From Pyxidicoccus caerfyrddinensis (lineage in GTDB: Bacteria; Myxococcota; Myxococcia; Myxococcales; Myxococcaceae): DNA of 64,000 nt. Below are positions 44,668-52,774 of this stretch, one piece after another (position 1 is the first letter of the stretch; each line of letters begins with the position of its first letter). The notes beneath the pieces were generated by a model that saw only the letters and a list, made by a program, of their open reading frames with translations, made no database searches and was not told the DNA's origin. Location: the NCBI RefSeq assembly GCF_010894405.1, contig NZ_JAAIYA010000002.1, forward strand, positions 186,001 through 250,000, in the 5' to 3' direction. The translations under genes were made by a program, and so were the position numbers.

Positions 44668-46398
44668 ATGTCGATGCGATTCGTCCAGCGAAGCCGTGCG
44701 GGAAGGCTCGGGCTTCACGTTGCGCTGTGGGCCCTCGTGCTCGGCACGGCCAGCCTCGTGTCGGGTTGCGGCGGGGCGGGCCCCGGGCAGGAGGACCTGC
44801 GCACGGGGGATTTCCTCTCCGCGAAGGTGACCCGCTACGAGTACAGCCTCGACCTGCGGCCCGCGAACGCCCCGGCGCGCACGGCCCATTCCCTGCTGCT
44901 CCTGGACGTCCCACCTCCCGGCGGGGACTGTCATGTGCTCAAGGGCCCCGCGGGCCTCACCGACGTGAAGTGGAACAACGTGCCGGCCACGCGCTTCGAG
45001 ACGCTGGAGGATGGCGCCGTGCGCATCTGCGGGGCCGCCATCTTCGCGGGACAGGTGCGCCTGGAGGCGGACTTCGTCGTCCCCGAGCAGACGTATGACT
45101 TCACCCAGGTGGGTTTCTCCCGGAAGCAGGACCGCTGGGGCAATTCCTTCTCATACCTCCTGGGCTGGGTGCAGCAGTGCGACCGCCTGGGGCTGTGCGA
45201 CGACGCCCCGGACCAGCTGGCCCACTTCGTCTTCAACGTGAGGCATGACGCGGGCCAGGTGGTGCTCTGCCCGGGGCGCCGGGACACGCCCAACACCACC
45301 ACCACCCACTGCGAGCTGGTGGGCGCCCAGGCGCCCACGTACTCGTCGTTCGGCATCGCCGCCAACCCGGCCTGGACCCAGTCCCTGTCGCTGGACATCA
45401 ACGGCACGCGCCTGCAGTTCTTCGAGGTGCCGGGCGGCCGCATCGCGGCGACGCTCGACCAGAACGTCCTGCGGGACTACGTGGGGTGGATTCAGGGGCT
45501 GCTCGGGCCGCTGCCCTATGGCACCCGGCTGCGCATCGCGGGAGGGCCCACCGAATGGCTCGGGCTGGAGCATCCCGCCAACATCCTCCTCCGTGAGGAC
45601 CTGCCGACGCTGCGCGGCGAGTACGCAGACATGACGCGTCACACGTTGATGCATGAAATCGTGCATCAGTGGGCGGGCAACCGCACCACCCTGGCGGACG
45701 CGTATGACTTTGCCTGGAAGGAAGCCATCGCGGAGTACCTCACGTATATCTATGAGCTGCGGCACTGGAGCTCGGACGCGGCCCAGACGCGCGCCTACTG
45801 GGACCGGATGGCCCGCACGTCCTACCTCTACCCCCGGCCGCTGGACGCGCCCCAGCCGTACCTGTCCTTCGCCTCGGAGGTGTACGGCACCGGGCCCATG
45901 CTCCTGTTCCTGCAGCTGGAGGACATGCTGCCGGGCGGCCAGGACACCGTCATCCGCGCCATCCAGCAGTTCCTGCTGTCGCCCGGCGCGCGCGGCACCG
46001 AGTTCCTGCGCGAGTCGCTGGAGTCGGCCGCGGCGCTGCCCCCGGGCACCCTGGGGCCCTACTTCGATGCATGGGTGCTGGGCAACGGCGAGCCGGACTG
46101 GCCCTACTTCAACGTGACGACGCGGGTGGAGGACGGCCAGCTCACCGTCACCGCCGTGCAGCTGTCGTTCAGCGGCCGCGCCTACCCGGTGCACCTGAAG
46201 GTCCGCGTGGCGGGGGCCACCCAGACGCAGGACGTGTCCCTGGACTATGGGCTCGCACCCACCAGCGCCACCCTCAGCGTCACCGTGCCCTTCCCCGAGC
46301 CCGTGGTGCAGGTGACGGTGGACCCGGACAGCCGGGTCGTCAATCGCAGGTTCCTGGGCACCGTGAGGGAGGCCGCCCCGAAGCGCTGGAACTTCTGA
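44668..46398 (+). CDS. M1-family metallopeptidase lipoprotein
   Basis: The start at 44668 gives 576 residues (44674 is an alternative ATG with the same AGGGGA site). The lipobox is SLVSGC. Zinc site: HEIVHQWAGN with His329 and His333, and the third ligand Glu in WKEAIAEY exactly 18 residues further, the gluzincin M1 pattern. The usual GxMEN exopeptidase loop is not seen (WLGLEHPAN stands in its place), so aminopeptidase specificity is uncertain. A strand-rich N-terminal domain and a C-terminal helical arch domain with a beta sandwich are recognisable. It is exported and lipid-anchored, encoded between the Hint genes. Confidence 0.85.
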   Translation: MSMRFVQRSRAGRLGLHVALWALVLGTASLVSGCGGAGPGQEDLRTGDFLSAKVTRYEYSLDLRPANAPARTAHSLLLLDVPPPGGDCHVLKGPAGLTDVKWNNVPATRFETLEDGAVRICGAAIFAGQVRLEADFVVPEQTYDFTQVGFSRKQDRWGNSFSYLLGWVQQCDRLGLCDDAPDQLAHFVFNVRHDAGQVVLCPGRRDTPNTTTTHCELVGAQAPTYSSFGIAANPAWTQSLSLDINGTRLQFFEVPGGRIAATLDQNVLRDYVGWIQGLLGPLPYGTRLRIAGGPTEWLGLEHPANILLREDLPTLRGEYADMTRHTLMHEIVHQWAGNRTTLADAYDFAWKEAIAEYLTYIYELRHWSSDAAQTRAYWDRMARTSYLYPRPLDAPQPYLSFASEVYGTGPMLLFLQLEDMLPGGQDTVIRAIQQFLLSPGARGTEFLRESLESAAALPPGTLGPYFDAWVLGNGEPDWPYFNVTTRVEDGQLTVTAVQLSFSGRAYPVHLKVRVAGATQTQDVSLDYGLAPTSATLSVTVPFPEPVVQVTVDPDSRVVNRRFLGTVREAAPKRWNF

Positions 46399-46451
46399 GC
46401 CTGGAGTCATCGGAGTCGAACGCGGCAGTCGGAGAACGAGGGGGTATGCGC

Positions 46452-47315
46452 ATGGCTTCAAACGGTATGGATGGAAGCTCGAAGCAGCGGTCCTTGCGCG
46501 GCCTGTGGGGAGGGCCCGGGCTCGGGCTGCTCCTGCTGGCGGGCGCCGGGGCGTACGCGGCCTTCTGCTGGCTGGGGCCGCCGTCACCGGCGACGTCGCC
46601 CGGCGCGGTGGCTGGTGGAGGCTCCGCGACGGTGGCGGCCGGGCCGGCCACGCCGACGGCGTCCTCCTCCTCCCGACCCGTGGCCCTGGGCGCTCCCTCC
46701 GCGCCGGGCCGTCCCGCGCCCGTTGCCGGGGCCGCGCCCACGTCCGCGCTCGCGCCCTCGCCCTCGTCTTCGGAGGACGCACGCACCCAGGCCCAGCAAC
46801 GCGAGCTCGTGCGCCAGGCCGCCCACCAATACCGCGTCGGCCGCTTCGACGCCTTCTTCCGCGAGGACACCCTCCTGCAGGAGTTCGCGAAGGCCGGCCC
46901 GGCCCGGCTGTCCGCGCTGAAGGCGGAGCTGGCGGACCCGGCTGCGCTGGCCGCGCTGCCCGAGGGCACGCAGTTCCTGGAGAGCAAGCCCGACGCCGTC
47001 CTCGAGCGGATGTCGATGATTGACATCCTCGACTCGGCGGCAGCCAAGGACACCGGGGCCCGGGACGCCATGGTGGAGCTGGCGCTCGCGCCCATCGACA
47101 CGTCTCTTTCCGACACCGCGAAGAAGGCGCTGGTGGGGGAGAAGTACGACATCCTCTTCCGCCTGGCGCAGCTGGACCGGCAGCTCGCGGTGGACACCTA
47201 TGCGCGGCTCGACAACCCGAAGTTGATGAGCCTCCTGCGCGAGGCGCTCATCGCGGGGCTGGCCGAGGCCGGCGCAACGCAGGACGAGGTGAAGCGACTG
47301 ACGCAGCACCTGTGA
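46452..47315 (+). CDS. Membrane-anchored helical protein of unknown function
   Basis: A 287-residue protein; the start at 46452 has a GAGGGGG site at 7 bases. One transmembrane helix (GLGLLLLAGAGAYAAFCWL, about residues 25-45) is followed by a Pro/Ala/Ser-rich linker of some 70 residues and a helical extracytoplasmic domain of about 170 residues with no Cys. The helix repeats (LLQEFAKAGPARLSALKAEL, ALIAGLAEAGATQDEVKRL) suggest a HEAT-like or bundle fold. It lies between two peptidase genes; a role with them is only positional. Confidence 0.6.
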   Translation: MASNGMDGSSKQRSLRGLWGGPGLGLLLLAGAGAYAAFCWLGPPSPATSPGAVAGGGSATVAAGPATPTASSSSRPVALGAPSAPGRPAPVAGAAPTSALAPSPSSSEDARTQAQQRELVRQAAHQYRVGRFDAFFREDTLLQEFAKAGPARLSALKAELADPAALAALPEGTQFLESKPDAVLERMSMIDILDSAAAKDTGARDAMVELALAPIDTSLSDTAKKALVGEKYDILFRLAQLDRQLAVDTYARLDNPKLMSLLREALIAGLAEAGATQDEVKRLTQHL

Positions 47316-47555
47316 TTGCGCACGCGGCGCCGCGCCCGGAAGGCACGGAACCGTTGAGCGCGCGCTGAACCCGACATCCGCGTCCCCTCCCGCGCCTGCC
47401 CTTCGAGGTGCTCGGGAGGCGTGTGTCCTCGACGCGTCGACAGCTCGCAACCGGCGGACCGGACTTGCCTCCGCTCCCGCCCGGAATGGCACCGGTCTGC
47501 CCGCATGCACGGGCGCAGTAGCAGCACCGTACCTACCGACACCAAGGAGCAATCC

Positions 47556-49139
47556 GTGACTCGTACGTGGAAGCAGGGACTCATCGGGGCTTGCTGTGTG
47601 GCACTGGGCGTGGCGTGTGGCGCACCGGAGGGCGCCGCCAATGACGGGCAGGCGCAGCCGCGCGCGGACGGAGTGCAGGCGGCGCTCGCCGCGCTGGGCC
47701 GCGTCGAGGTGGTGGACCAGGGCGCGGGAGGCGTGCCCACGTTCATCCGGGGCAGCTTCGGGAAGGTGGACACGTCGTTCGCGGGCAAGGGGCTGCGCGA
47801 CACGACGGCGGCCGGTCCGGCGCTGCTGCCGGTGCTGGAGCGGGTGGCGCCCGCGTTCCTGCTTGGCGCGGACGAGCTGCGCCTGCGCTCGGTGCGCTCG
47901 GACGACCAGGGCTTCCTCCACGCCCGCTATGACCAGACGCACAACGGCCTGCCCGTCGTGGGCGGCGAGCTCATCCTCCACGTCAACGCCGCGGGCGAGG
48001 CGTACGCGGTCAACGGCAGCGCGCGCGGCGCGCACGAGCCTCAGGCCCTGACGCGCGTGGGCCCCGAGGTCGCGCAGGCGGCGGCGCTCGCGGGCTCGGG
48101 CACCCTGTCGGCGCGCGGCGCTCCGCGGAGCGTCTACGTCCTCGGCGACAAGGGCGACCTGTCCCTGGCGTACGAAGTCACCGTCACCGGCACCCGCGAG
48201 GGCGAGCCCGTGAGGGACCTCGTGTACGTGGACGCCACCAATGGCGGGGTGCTCCAGGTCCGGCCGCAGATTCACTCCACGCGCAACCGGCAGCTGTACT
48301 CGGCCAACAACCAGTGGGTGACGCCGGGCACGCTGCGCCGCCCCGAGGGCGGGGGCGCGACGGGCGACGCCCACATCGACATGAACTACGATCACATCGG
48401 CACGACGTACGCCTGCTACGAGACCATCTTCGGGCGTGACTCGTTCGACGACCACGGCGCTCAAATCACCAGCACCGTCCACTACGGCCAGGGCTACGTC
48501 AACGCGTACTGGGACGGCTTCCAGATTGTCTTCGGCGACGGCGACAACGTGAACTCGGGCCAGCTCGGCCGTGATCTGGACGTGGTCGCCCACGAGATTA
48601 CCCACGCGGTGACGCAGTACGAGTCGGGCCTCATCTACCAGAGCGAGTCCGGCGCGCTGAACGAGAGCCTGTCGGACATCGCGGCGGCCATCTGCGAGAA
48701 CTGGGCGCGCGGCAACCCGCTGGACGCGGACGTCTGGAAGATTGGCGAGGACATCTGGACGCCCGGCATCGGCGGGGACGCCCTGCGCTACATGGGCAAC
48801 CCCACGCAGGACGGCTCCTCCAAGGACTACTACCCCGAGCGCTACACGGGCGGCTCCGACAACGGCGGCGTGCACTGGAACTCGGGCATCCCGAACCTGG
48901 CCTTCAAGCTGCTCGTGACGGGCGGCACGCACCCGCGTGGCAAGACCGCCGTCAACGTCGCGGGCCTGGGCATGAACCGCGCCGCGCAGACCTTCTACTT
49001 CGCGAACAGCAACTACTTCACTTCCACCACCACCATGTCCCAGGCCCGCGCGTGGACCATCCAGGCCGCGCAGGACCGGTACGACGCCTCGGTGGTGAAT
49101 TCCGTCCGCAATGCCTGGAGTGCTGTGGGCGTGCCGTAG
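47556..49139 (+). CDS. M4-family (thermolysin-like) metallopeptidase
   Basis: A 527-residue protein with a GTG start at 47556 set by AAGGAG 6 bases upstream; the longer frame from 47421 is not supported. After a signal peptide (GLIGACCVALGVAC) comes an FTP/PepSY propeptide region (about residues 60-215) and a catalytic domain: HEITHAV with His346 and His350, Glu370 in ALNESLSDI, and the substrate-assisting His in GGVHWNSGIPN. The thermolysin-like length and motifs are complete, so it should be an active secreted protease. The 240-base gap upstream carries no gene and no clear promoter box. Confidence 0.9.
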   Translation: MTRTWKQGLIGACCVALGVACGAPEGAANDGQAQPRADGVQAALAALGRVEVVDQGAGGVPTFIRGSFGKVDTSFAGKGLRDTTAAGPALLPVLERVAPAFLLGADELRLRSVRSDDQGFLHARYDQTHNGLPVVGGELILHVNAAGEAYAVNGSARGAHEPQALTRVGPEVAQAAALAGSGTLSARGAPRSVYVLGDKGDLSLAYEVTVTGTREGEPVRDLVYVDATNGGVLQVRPQIHSTRNRQLYSANNQWVTPGTLRRPEGGGATGDAHIDMNYDHIGTTYACYETIFGRDSFDDHGAQITSTVHYGQGYVNAYWDGFQIVFGDGDNVNSGQLGRDLDVVAHEITHAVTQYESGLIYQSESGALNESLSDIAAAICENWARGNPLDADVWKIGEDIWTPGIGGDALRYMGNPTQDGSSKDYYPERYTGGSDNGGVHWNSGIPNLAFKLLVTGGTHPRGKTAVNVAGLGMNRAAQTFYFANSNYFTSTTTMSQARAWTIQAAQDRYDASVVNSVRNAWSAVGVP

Positions 49140-49175
49140 TCGCAGTGCAAACACACACAACGATGAGGAGATGAC

Positions 49176-50012
49176 ATGAAGAATGCTCTCATGGCGCTCG
49201 TGGTTGCCGCCACCTGCGTGTCGACGACCGCGATGGCGCAACTCAGTGCGCGGTGTTACCAGGACGACCAGCTGGCAACGATTGATCTGGCGAAGGGCCG
49301 CAACGCGTGGTCCCGCAAGTGCGGCTACATCACCCCGCAGCGCGAGCAGTACCTCAATGGCGAGACCGAGTACCAGGTCTACGTCAACGGCTGCAACACG
49401 TACCCCAACGTCCCCGCCGGCTCCACGTGCACCTTCTACGTGCCCGTCACCGAGGCCGACGCCTGTATCGGGGGGCTGACCAAGCTGGGCACCTGCGTGG
49501 CGGGCTGCTTCACGCCCTCCCAGCACCTGGACTTCAACGGCCGCCTGCTGACCGTGCCGGACGCGTACGAGTCCGGCGTGTCCACCGTCACCGCGCTGAC
49601 GGCGGGCTCGCAACTGGACGCCATCGACTTCTCCCAGCAGCCCATCCGTAGCTACGTGGCGGGCGACACGCAGGAGGACATCTTCGTGCTGAAGTCCGCC
49701 GACGGCCGCCGCATCGAGGTCACCGCCGAGCACCCCATGCTCACCGGCGATGGCGTCATGGTGAAGGCGAAGACGCTGAAGGTGGGCGACACGCTCCTGG
49801 GCTCCGACGGCAAGGTGCTCCCGCTCTCCTCGGTGACCGTGTTCAACTACAAGGGCAAGGTGTGGAACGTGCGCCCCGAGAGCCATGACAAGACGGAGAA
49901 CGTCATGAGCGCGGAGGGCTTCCTCACCGGCTCCGTGCGCTTCCAGAACGAGTGGGCGGCCGACGACTACCGCCTGTCCGTGCGTGACGCGCTGGACGTC
50001 AGCGGCCTGTAG
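49176..50012 (+). CDS. Secreted Hedgehog-like Hint-domain protein, second copy
   Basis: A 278-residue paralogue of the gene at 43683, same length and layout, with GAGGAG before the ATG. The signal peptide ends AMAQ; Cys-rich N-terminal domain (RCYQDDQLATIDLA, GRNAWSRKCGYI, VNGCNTYPNVPAGS); Gly-Cys-Phe junction at Cys111 (GCFTPSQHL); Hint block B TAEHPM with His186; AKTLKVGDTLL; VWNVRPESHDK. Identical positions for Cys111 and His186 in both copies show selection on the autoprocessing site. It is encoded 36 bases after the M4 protease and probably co-transcribed with it. The acceptor or partner is unknown. Confidence 0.8.
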   Translation: MKNALMALVVAATCVSTTAMAQLSARCYQDDQLATIDLAKGRNAWSRKCGYITPQREQYLNGETEYQVYVNGCNTYPNVPAGSTCTFYVPVTEADACIGGLTKLGTCVAGCFTPSQHLDFNGRLLTVPDAYESGVSTVTALTAGSQLDAIDFSQQPIRSYVAGDTQEDIFVLKSADGRRIEVTAEHPMLTGDGVMVKAKTLKVGDTLLGSDGKVLPLSSVTVFNYKGKVWNVRPESHDKTENVMSAEGFLTGSVRFQNEWAADDYRLSVRDALDVSGL

Positions 50013-50028
50013 CTGACGCCTGGCGGGA

Positions 50029-50057
50029 GGTGCCCGGGCTCAGGTGGCCCGGGCACC
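50029..50057. terminator. Strong hairpin between convergent genes
   Basis: GGTGCCCGGGC (50029-50039) and GCCCGGGCACC (50047-50057) are perfect 11-base arms with a 7-base loop, between the second Hint gene and the convergent Cys-repeat lipoprotein gene. There is no U-tract; a two-way terminator is likely. Confidence 0.6.
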
Positions 50058-50081
50058 GTCCCGTCTCCGGAAGAAGGAGGG

Positions 50082-50726
50082 CTACGGCTCGATGGGGCAC
50101 TGCTGGTAGATGCACGGGCTGACGTAGCAATCAGCCCTGCAGTTGACGCGCGTCTCCGGGTAGGTGCAGATGCCGTCGCCGCAGGTGTGGCAGTCGGACG
50201 GGCAGCTGCCCTGGGATTCGCCGCCGTTGCAGACGCCGTCGCCGCAGAGCGTGCCGCAGTCTCCGGGGCAGGTCGCCGTCCCCTCGTTGTTGTTGCAGAC
50301 GCCGTTGCCGCACAGGTTGGGGCAGCCGCAGTCCTTCGGGCAGAGGCTGACGGACTCGTCGCTGTTGCAGATGCCGTCGCCGCAGTAGCAGTCCGCCGCG
50401 CAGCTCGTCTCCCGCTCGCCGACGGCGGTGTTGCACCAGCCGTCCCCGCAGTAGGAGGGGGCCGGGCAGTCATAGGGACAGCTCGTCCAGTCCTCGAAGT
50501 ACTGGCAGGAGCCGTCGCCGCAGTAGTAGCCGGGCTCGCAGTACGGGTCTTGATACAGGCTGGCGCCGTCCTCGCTCAGGGGGACCTGCGGACACATCTC
50601 CATCGCCGCGCGCGACTGCGCGGTGGCCTCGGGCGTCCCGGGGACTTCCTCCGGCAGCTGGGGCCCGCACGCCGTGAGCCAAGCTGTCGCCAGCAGGACG
50701 AGCACCGCTCTGAAGGGCGTTCGCAT
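50082..50726 (-). CDS. Lipoprotein with six Cys-rich CGDG repeats
   Basis: The start at 50726 gives 214 residues with lipobox WLTAC. After a short Pro/Ala linker come six tandem repeats of about 20-28 residues of the form CGDGxCNxxExxxxCPxDC (CGDGSCQYFEDWTSCPYDC, CGDGICNSDESVSLCPKDC, CGNGVCNNNEGTATCPGDC and three more). These disulfide-rich myxobacterial repeats are probably extracellular stalks or metal-binding modules (the Asp/Glu positions are regular). It is encoded 2 bases after the N-domain-only paralogue of the Hint proteins, so the two are one operon. Confidence 0.75.
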   Translation of the reverse strand: MRTPFRAVLVLLATAWLTACGPQLPEEVPGTPEATAQSRAAMEMCPQVPLSEDGASLYQDPYCEPGYYCGDGSCQYFEDWTSCPYDCPAPSYCGDGWCNTAVGERETSCAADCYCGDGICNSDESVSLCPKDCGCPNLCGNGVCNNNEGTATCPGDCGTLCGDGVCNGGESQGSCPSDCHTCGDGICTYPETRVNCRADCYVSPCIYQQCPIEP

Positions 50727-50728
50727 GG

Positions 50729-51130
50729 TCAGGAGTCCCTTCCCGGGAAGAGGGGCAGGGGCGACTCGATGAGCGCCAGGTACCGGTCCACGGGGTGCAT
50801 GGACTCCAGGGCCCAGCACGAGCCCACCAGCGTCAGCCCGCCGATGCAGGGCGCGCTGGCGGAGGCAGGGACGAAGTAGGTACAGCTCGCGTTCCTGTCC
50901 GCGCAGGGCTGCGAGAAGCAGCCATTGGCAAACACCTGATACGAGCCGTCCGAGTTGAGCGACGTCTCGCGCGTCGCGGAGATGTACCCGCATTTGCGGG
51001 CCCAGGCATTCCGGCCCACCGCCTGCTGCGGCGTCAGCCGGTCATCGGAGCCGCATCGGTAGGAAATCTGGGCCTGGGCTGTACCGCCAACACCCAGGAA
51101 GAGCACGGCCAGGGGAAGCCAAGTCTTCAT
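50729..51130 (-). CDS. Hint-less paralogue: N-terminal Cys-rich domain only
   Basis: A 133-residue protein (ATG at 51130; a TTG at 51133 is less likely). The signal peptide ends GTAQAQ. It shares the N-terminal domain of the genes at 43683 and 49176: RCGSDDRLTPQQAVGRNAW, RKCGYIS, FANGCFSQP, CTYFVPAS, CIGGLTLVGSC. The similarity stops exactly where the Gly-Cys-[Phe/Tyr] Hint junction would begin; a short unrelated tail follows. It may be a secreted form of the domain that the Hint copies release, or a truncated paralogue. The AT-rich 113 bases upstream (51131-51243) hold its promoter. Confidence 0.7.
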   Translation of the reverse strand: MKTWLPLAVLFLGVGGTAQAQISYRCGSDDRLTPQQAVGRNAWARKCGYISATRETSLNSDGSYQVFANGCFSQPCADRNASCTYFVPASASAPCIGGLTLVGSCWALESMHPVDRYLALIESPLPLFPGRDS

Positions 51131-51243
51131 CAATCCCTCAGCAAATGAATGGAGTTGAGACTTTCATTTTGCTGAAGATTTATTGGTTGAGTAATGGTGG
51201 AAAGCCCTTATCACTGCTCGGCGGCGGAGGGCTCAGTGATGTC

Positions 51244-52731
51244 TCACGGTCCGCCGCTCGCCACTTCCACCGTCACCGGCATGCCACGCTTGCGAGGGTA
51301 GGGGAGCGCCGTCAGCGCATCCTCGATGCAGCGCGCGGCCACGGTGCCCGCCAGCGGCCCCGCCACCTTCGCCTCGGCGCGGCCCTGGCCGTCCAGCGTG
51401 AGTTGCACCGGCACGCGCTTCGCTCCGTCTCCGCCCAGGCACGACACCGCCCGCACCTGTCCCTCGTGGGCGAACTCCGTCACCTCCGCGACGAAGGACT
51501 CGCGCGTCTTCGCCACCCGCGTCAGCACCGCGGACACGATGAGCAGCAGGAAGCCGCCGTAGAGAATCATCAGCCGTGAGTGCGGAATGAAGCGCGTCCC
51601 CCGGCTCGGAGCGGGCGCCACCGCGTCCTCCGGTTCCTGCTCCGAAGCAGGGGGCAGGGCCTCCAGCGCGGCGGCCGCGGCGGCCCGGCCACGCAGCTCC
51701 GCCAGCGTCGGCACCCGCGTGCGAGCGCGAATCCGCTCCTCACCGAACAGCTCGAAGAGGAACGCCGCCAGCTCCTCGCGCGCGTCCACCGTCGTCAGCG
51801 TGGTGCGCAGCGCCTCCAGCGCGCGGGCGAACTCGGCGGCGGTGGCGTAGCGGTCCTCGGCCTTCGGTGCCATGGCGCGCATCACCACCGCGTCCACCAT
51901 GGGCGACAGCTCGGGCAGGTGCTTGCTCGGCGGCGGCGCGTCCCCGCTCATCGCCGCCTTCAGCGAGTCGTAGTCCAGCGGGCGCCGGAACGGGTCCACG
52001 CCGGTGAGCGCCTCGTAGAGCGTCACGCCCAGTCCATATACGTCCGCGCGCCGGTCCACCTGCCCGCTGCCCTTGCGCTGCGCCTCCGGTGGCTGCGAGC
52101 CCACGTGCTTGAAGATGGGGCCGCTCATCAGCCGCACGGCGGTGCGGGCAATGCCAAAGCCAGACAGCCTCACCCCGCCGTCGTACCCGAGCAGCACGTG
52201 CGCGGGCGCCACGTCCCGGTGCAGAACTCCCAGCGGCTTTCCTGCCGCGTCCGTGGCCTCGTGCGCGGCGTGCAGCCCGTGCGCCACCTGCGCGACCAGG
52301 GACAGCGCCACCGACATGGGCAGGCGCGCGCTCTTCGCGTCCAGCGCGGCGAGCACGGTGGAGAGCGTCTCGCCCGGCACGTAGTCGGTGACGACCTGGA
52401 AGAACAGCGGCCGGGGCGCGCCGTCCTGGGTGTCGAGCCACGTGTCCTGCGTGCGGAGGATGTTCGGATGCGACAGGAGCGTCGCCAGCCGCCACTCCTC
52501 GTGGAAGACGGCCGCCGCATCCTGGGTGCGCGCGGAGCCGGCGGGGAGCTGGTGGATGAGCACGTCGCCGTGCTCGCTGCCGTCCTCCTCCACGCGCCGC
52601 GCGAGCAGCGCGCCTGTGGTCCCCAGCTCCGGCCGCTGGAAGAGCGCCACGTAGGGCCCGAGCTGCCACAGCAGGGGGGCGCCATCCTGGAAGACGGTGC
52701 GCTCCCGCGAGGGATAGAGGAGGAAGGACAA
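51244..52731 (-). CDS. Membrane-bound Ser/Thr pseudokinase
   Basis: A 495-residue protein with a kinase fold (residues about 25-310) that lacks key residues: the ATP-binding Lys is His60 (GDVLIHQLPAG); the HRD loop keeps Asp173 but its Lys is Ala175 and its Asn is His178 (HRDVAPAHVLL); and the DFG Asp is Gly191 (RLSGFGIA). The lower lobe is otherwise intact (DVYGLGVTLYEALTG). A Pro-rich linker, one transmembrane helix (about 405-425) and a 70-residue extracytoplasmic domain follow. It probably works as a scaffold or allosteric partner of another kinase. It is divergent from a YARHG gene 43 bases away. Confidence 0.8.
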   Translation of the reverse strand: MSFLLYPSRERTVFQDGAPLLWQLGPYVALFQRPELGTTGALLARRVEEDGSEHGDVLIHQLPAGSARTQDAAAVFHEEWRLATLLSHPNILRTQDTWLDTQDGAPRPLFFQVVTDYVPGETLSTVLAALDAKSARLPMSVALSLVAQVAHGLHAAHEATDAAGKPLGVLHRDVAPAHVLLGYDGGVRLSGFGIARTAVRLMSGPIFKHVGSQPPEAQRKGSGQVDRRADVYGLGVTLYEALTGVDPFRRPLDYDSLKAAMSGDAPPPSKHLPELSPMVDAVVMRAMAPKAEDRYATAAEFARALEALRTTLTTVDAREELAAFLFELFGEERIRARTRVPTLAELRGRAAAAAALEALPPASEQEPEDAVAPAPSRGTRFIPHSRLMILYGGFLLLIVSAVLTRVAKTRESFVAEVTEFAHEGQVRAVSCLGGDGAKRVPVQLTLDGQGRAEAKVAGPLAGTVAARCIEDALTALPYPRKRGMPVTVEVASGGP

Positions 52732-52774
52732 GAGGGAGTCTCCTACGCTGAGCGTAGGCTATCGTTCCCAGCGT

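Noticed and set aside
47487..47500. Sigma-54-like TGGCAC...TGC sequence upstream of the M4 protease
   Set aside because: The spacing between GG and GC is 9, not the required 10, so it is unlikely to work as a -24/-12 promoter.
46584..49886. An 1100-codon minus-strand frame opposite the M4 protease and Hint genes
   Set aside because: It covers three well-supported plus-strand genes, has no recognisable domain and shows biased antisense composition.
50160..50530. Regularly spaced DNA repeats that could suggest a CRISPR array
   Set aside because: The repeats are in frame and encode Cys-rich CGDG protein modules; spacers are not unique and there are no cas genes.
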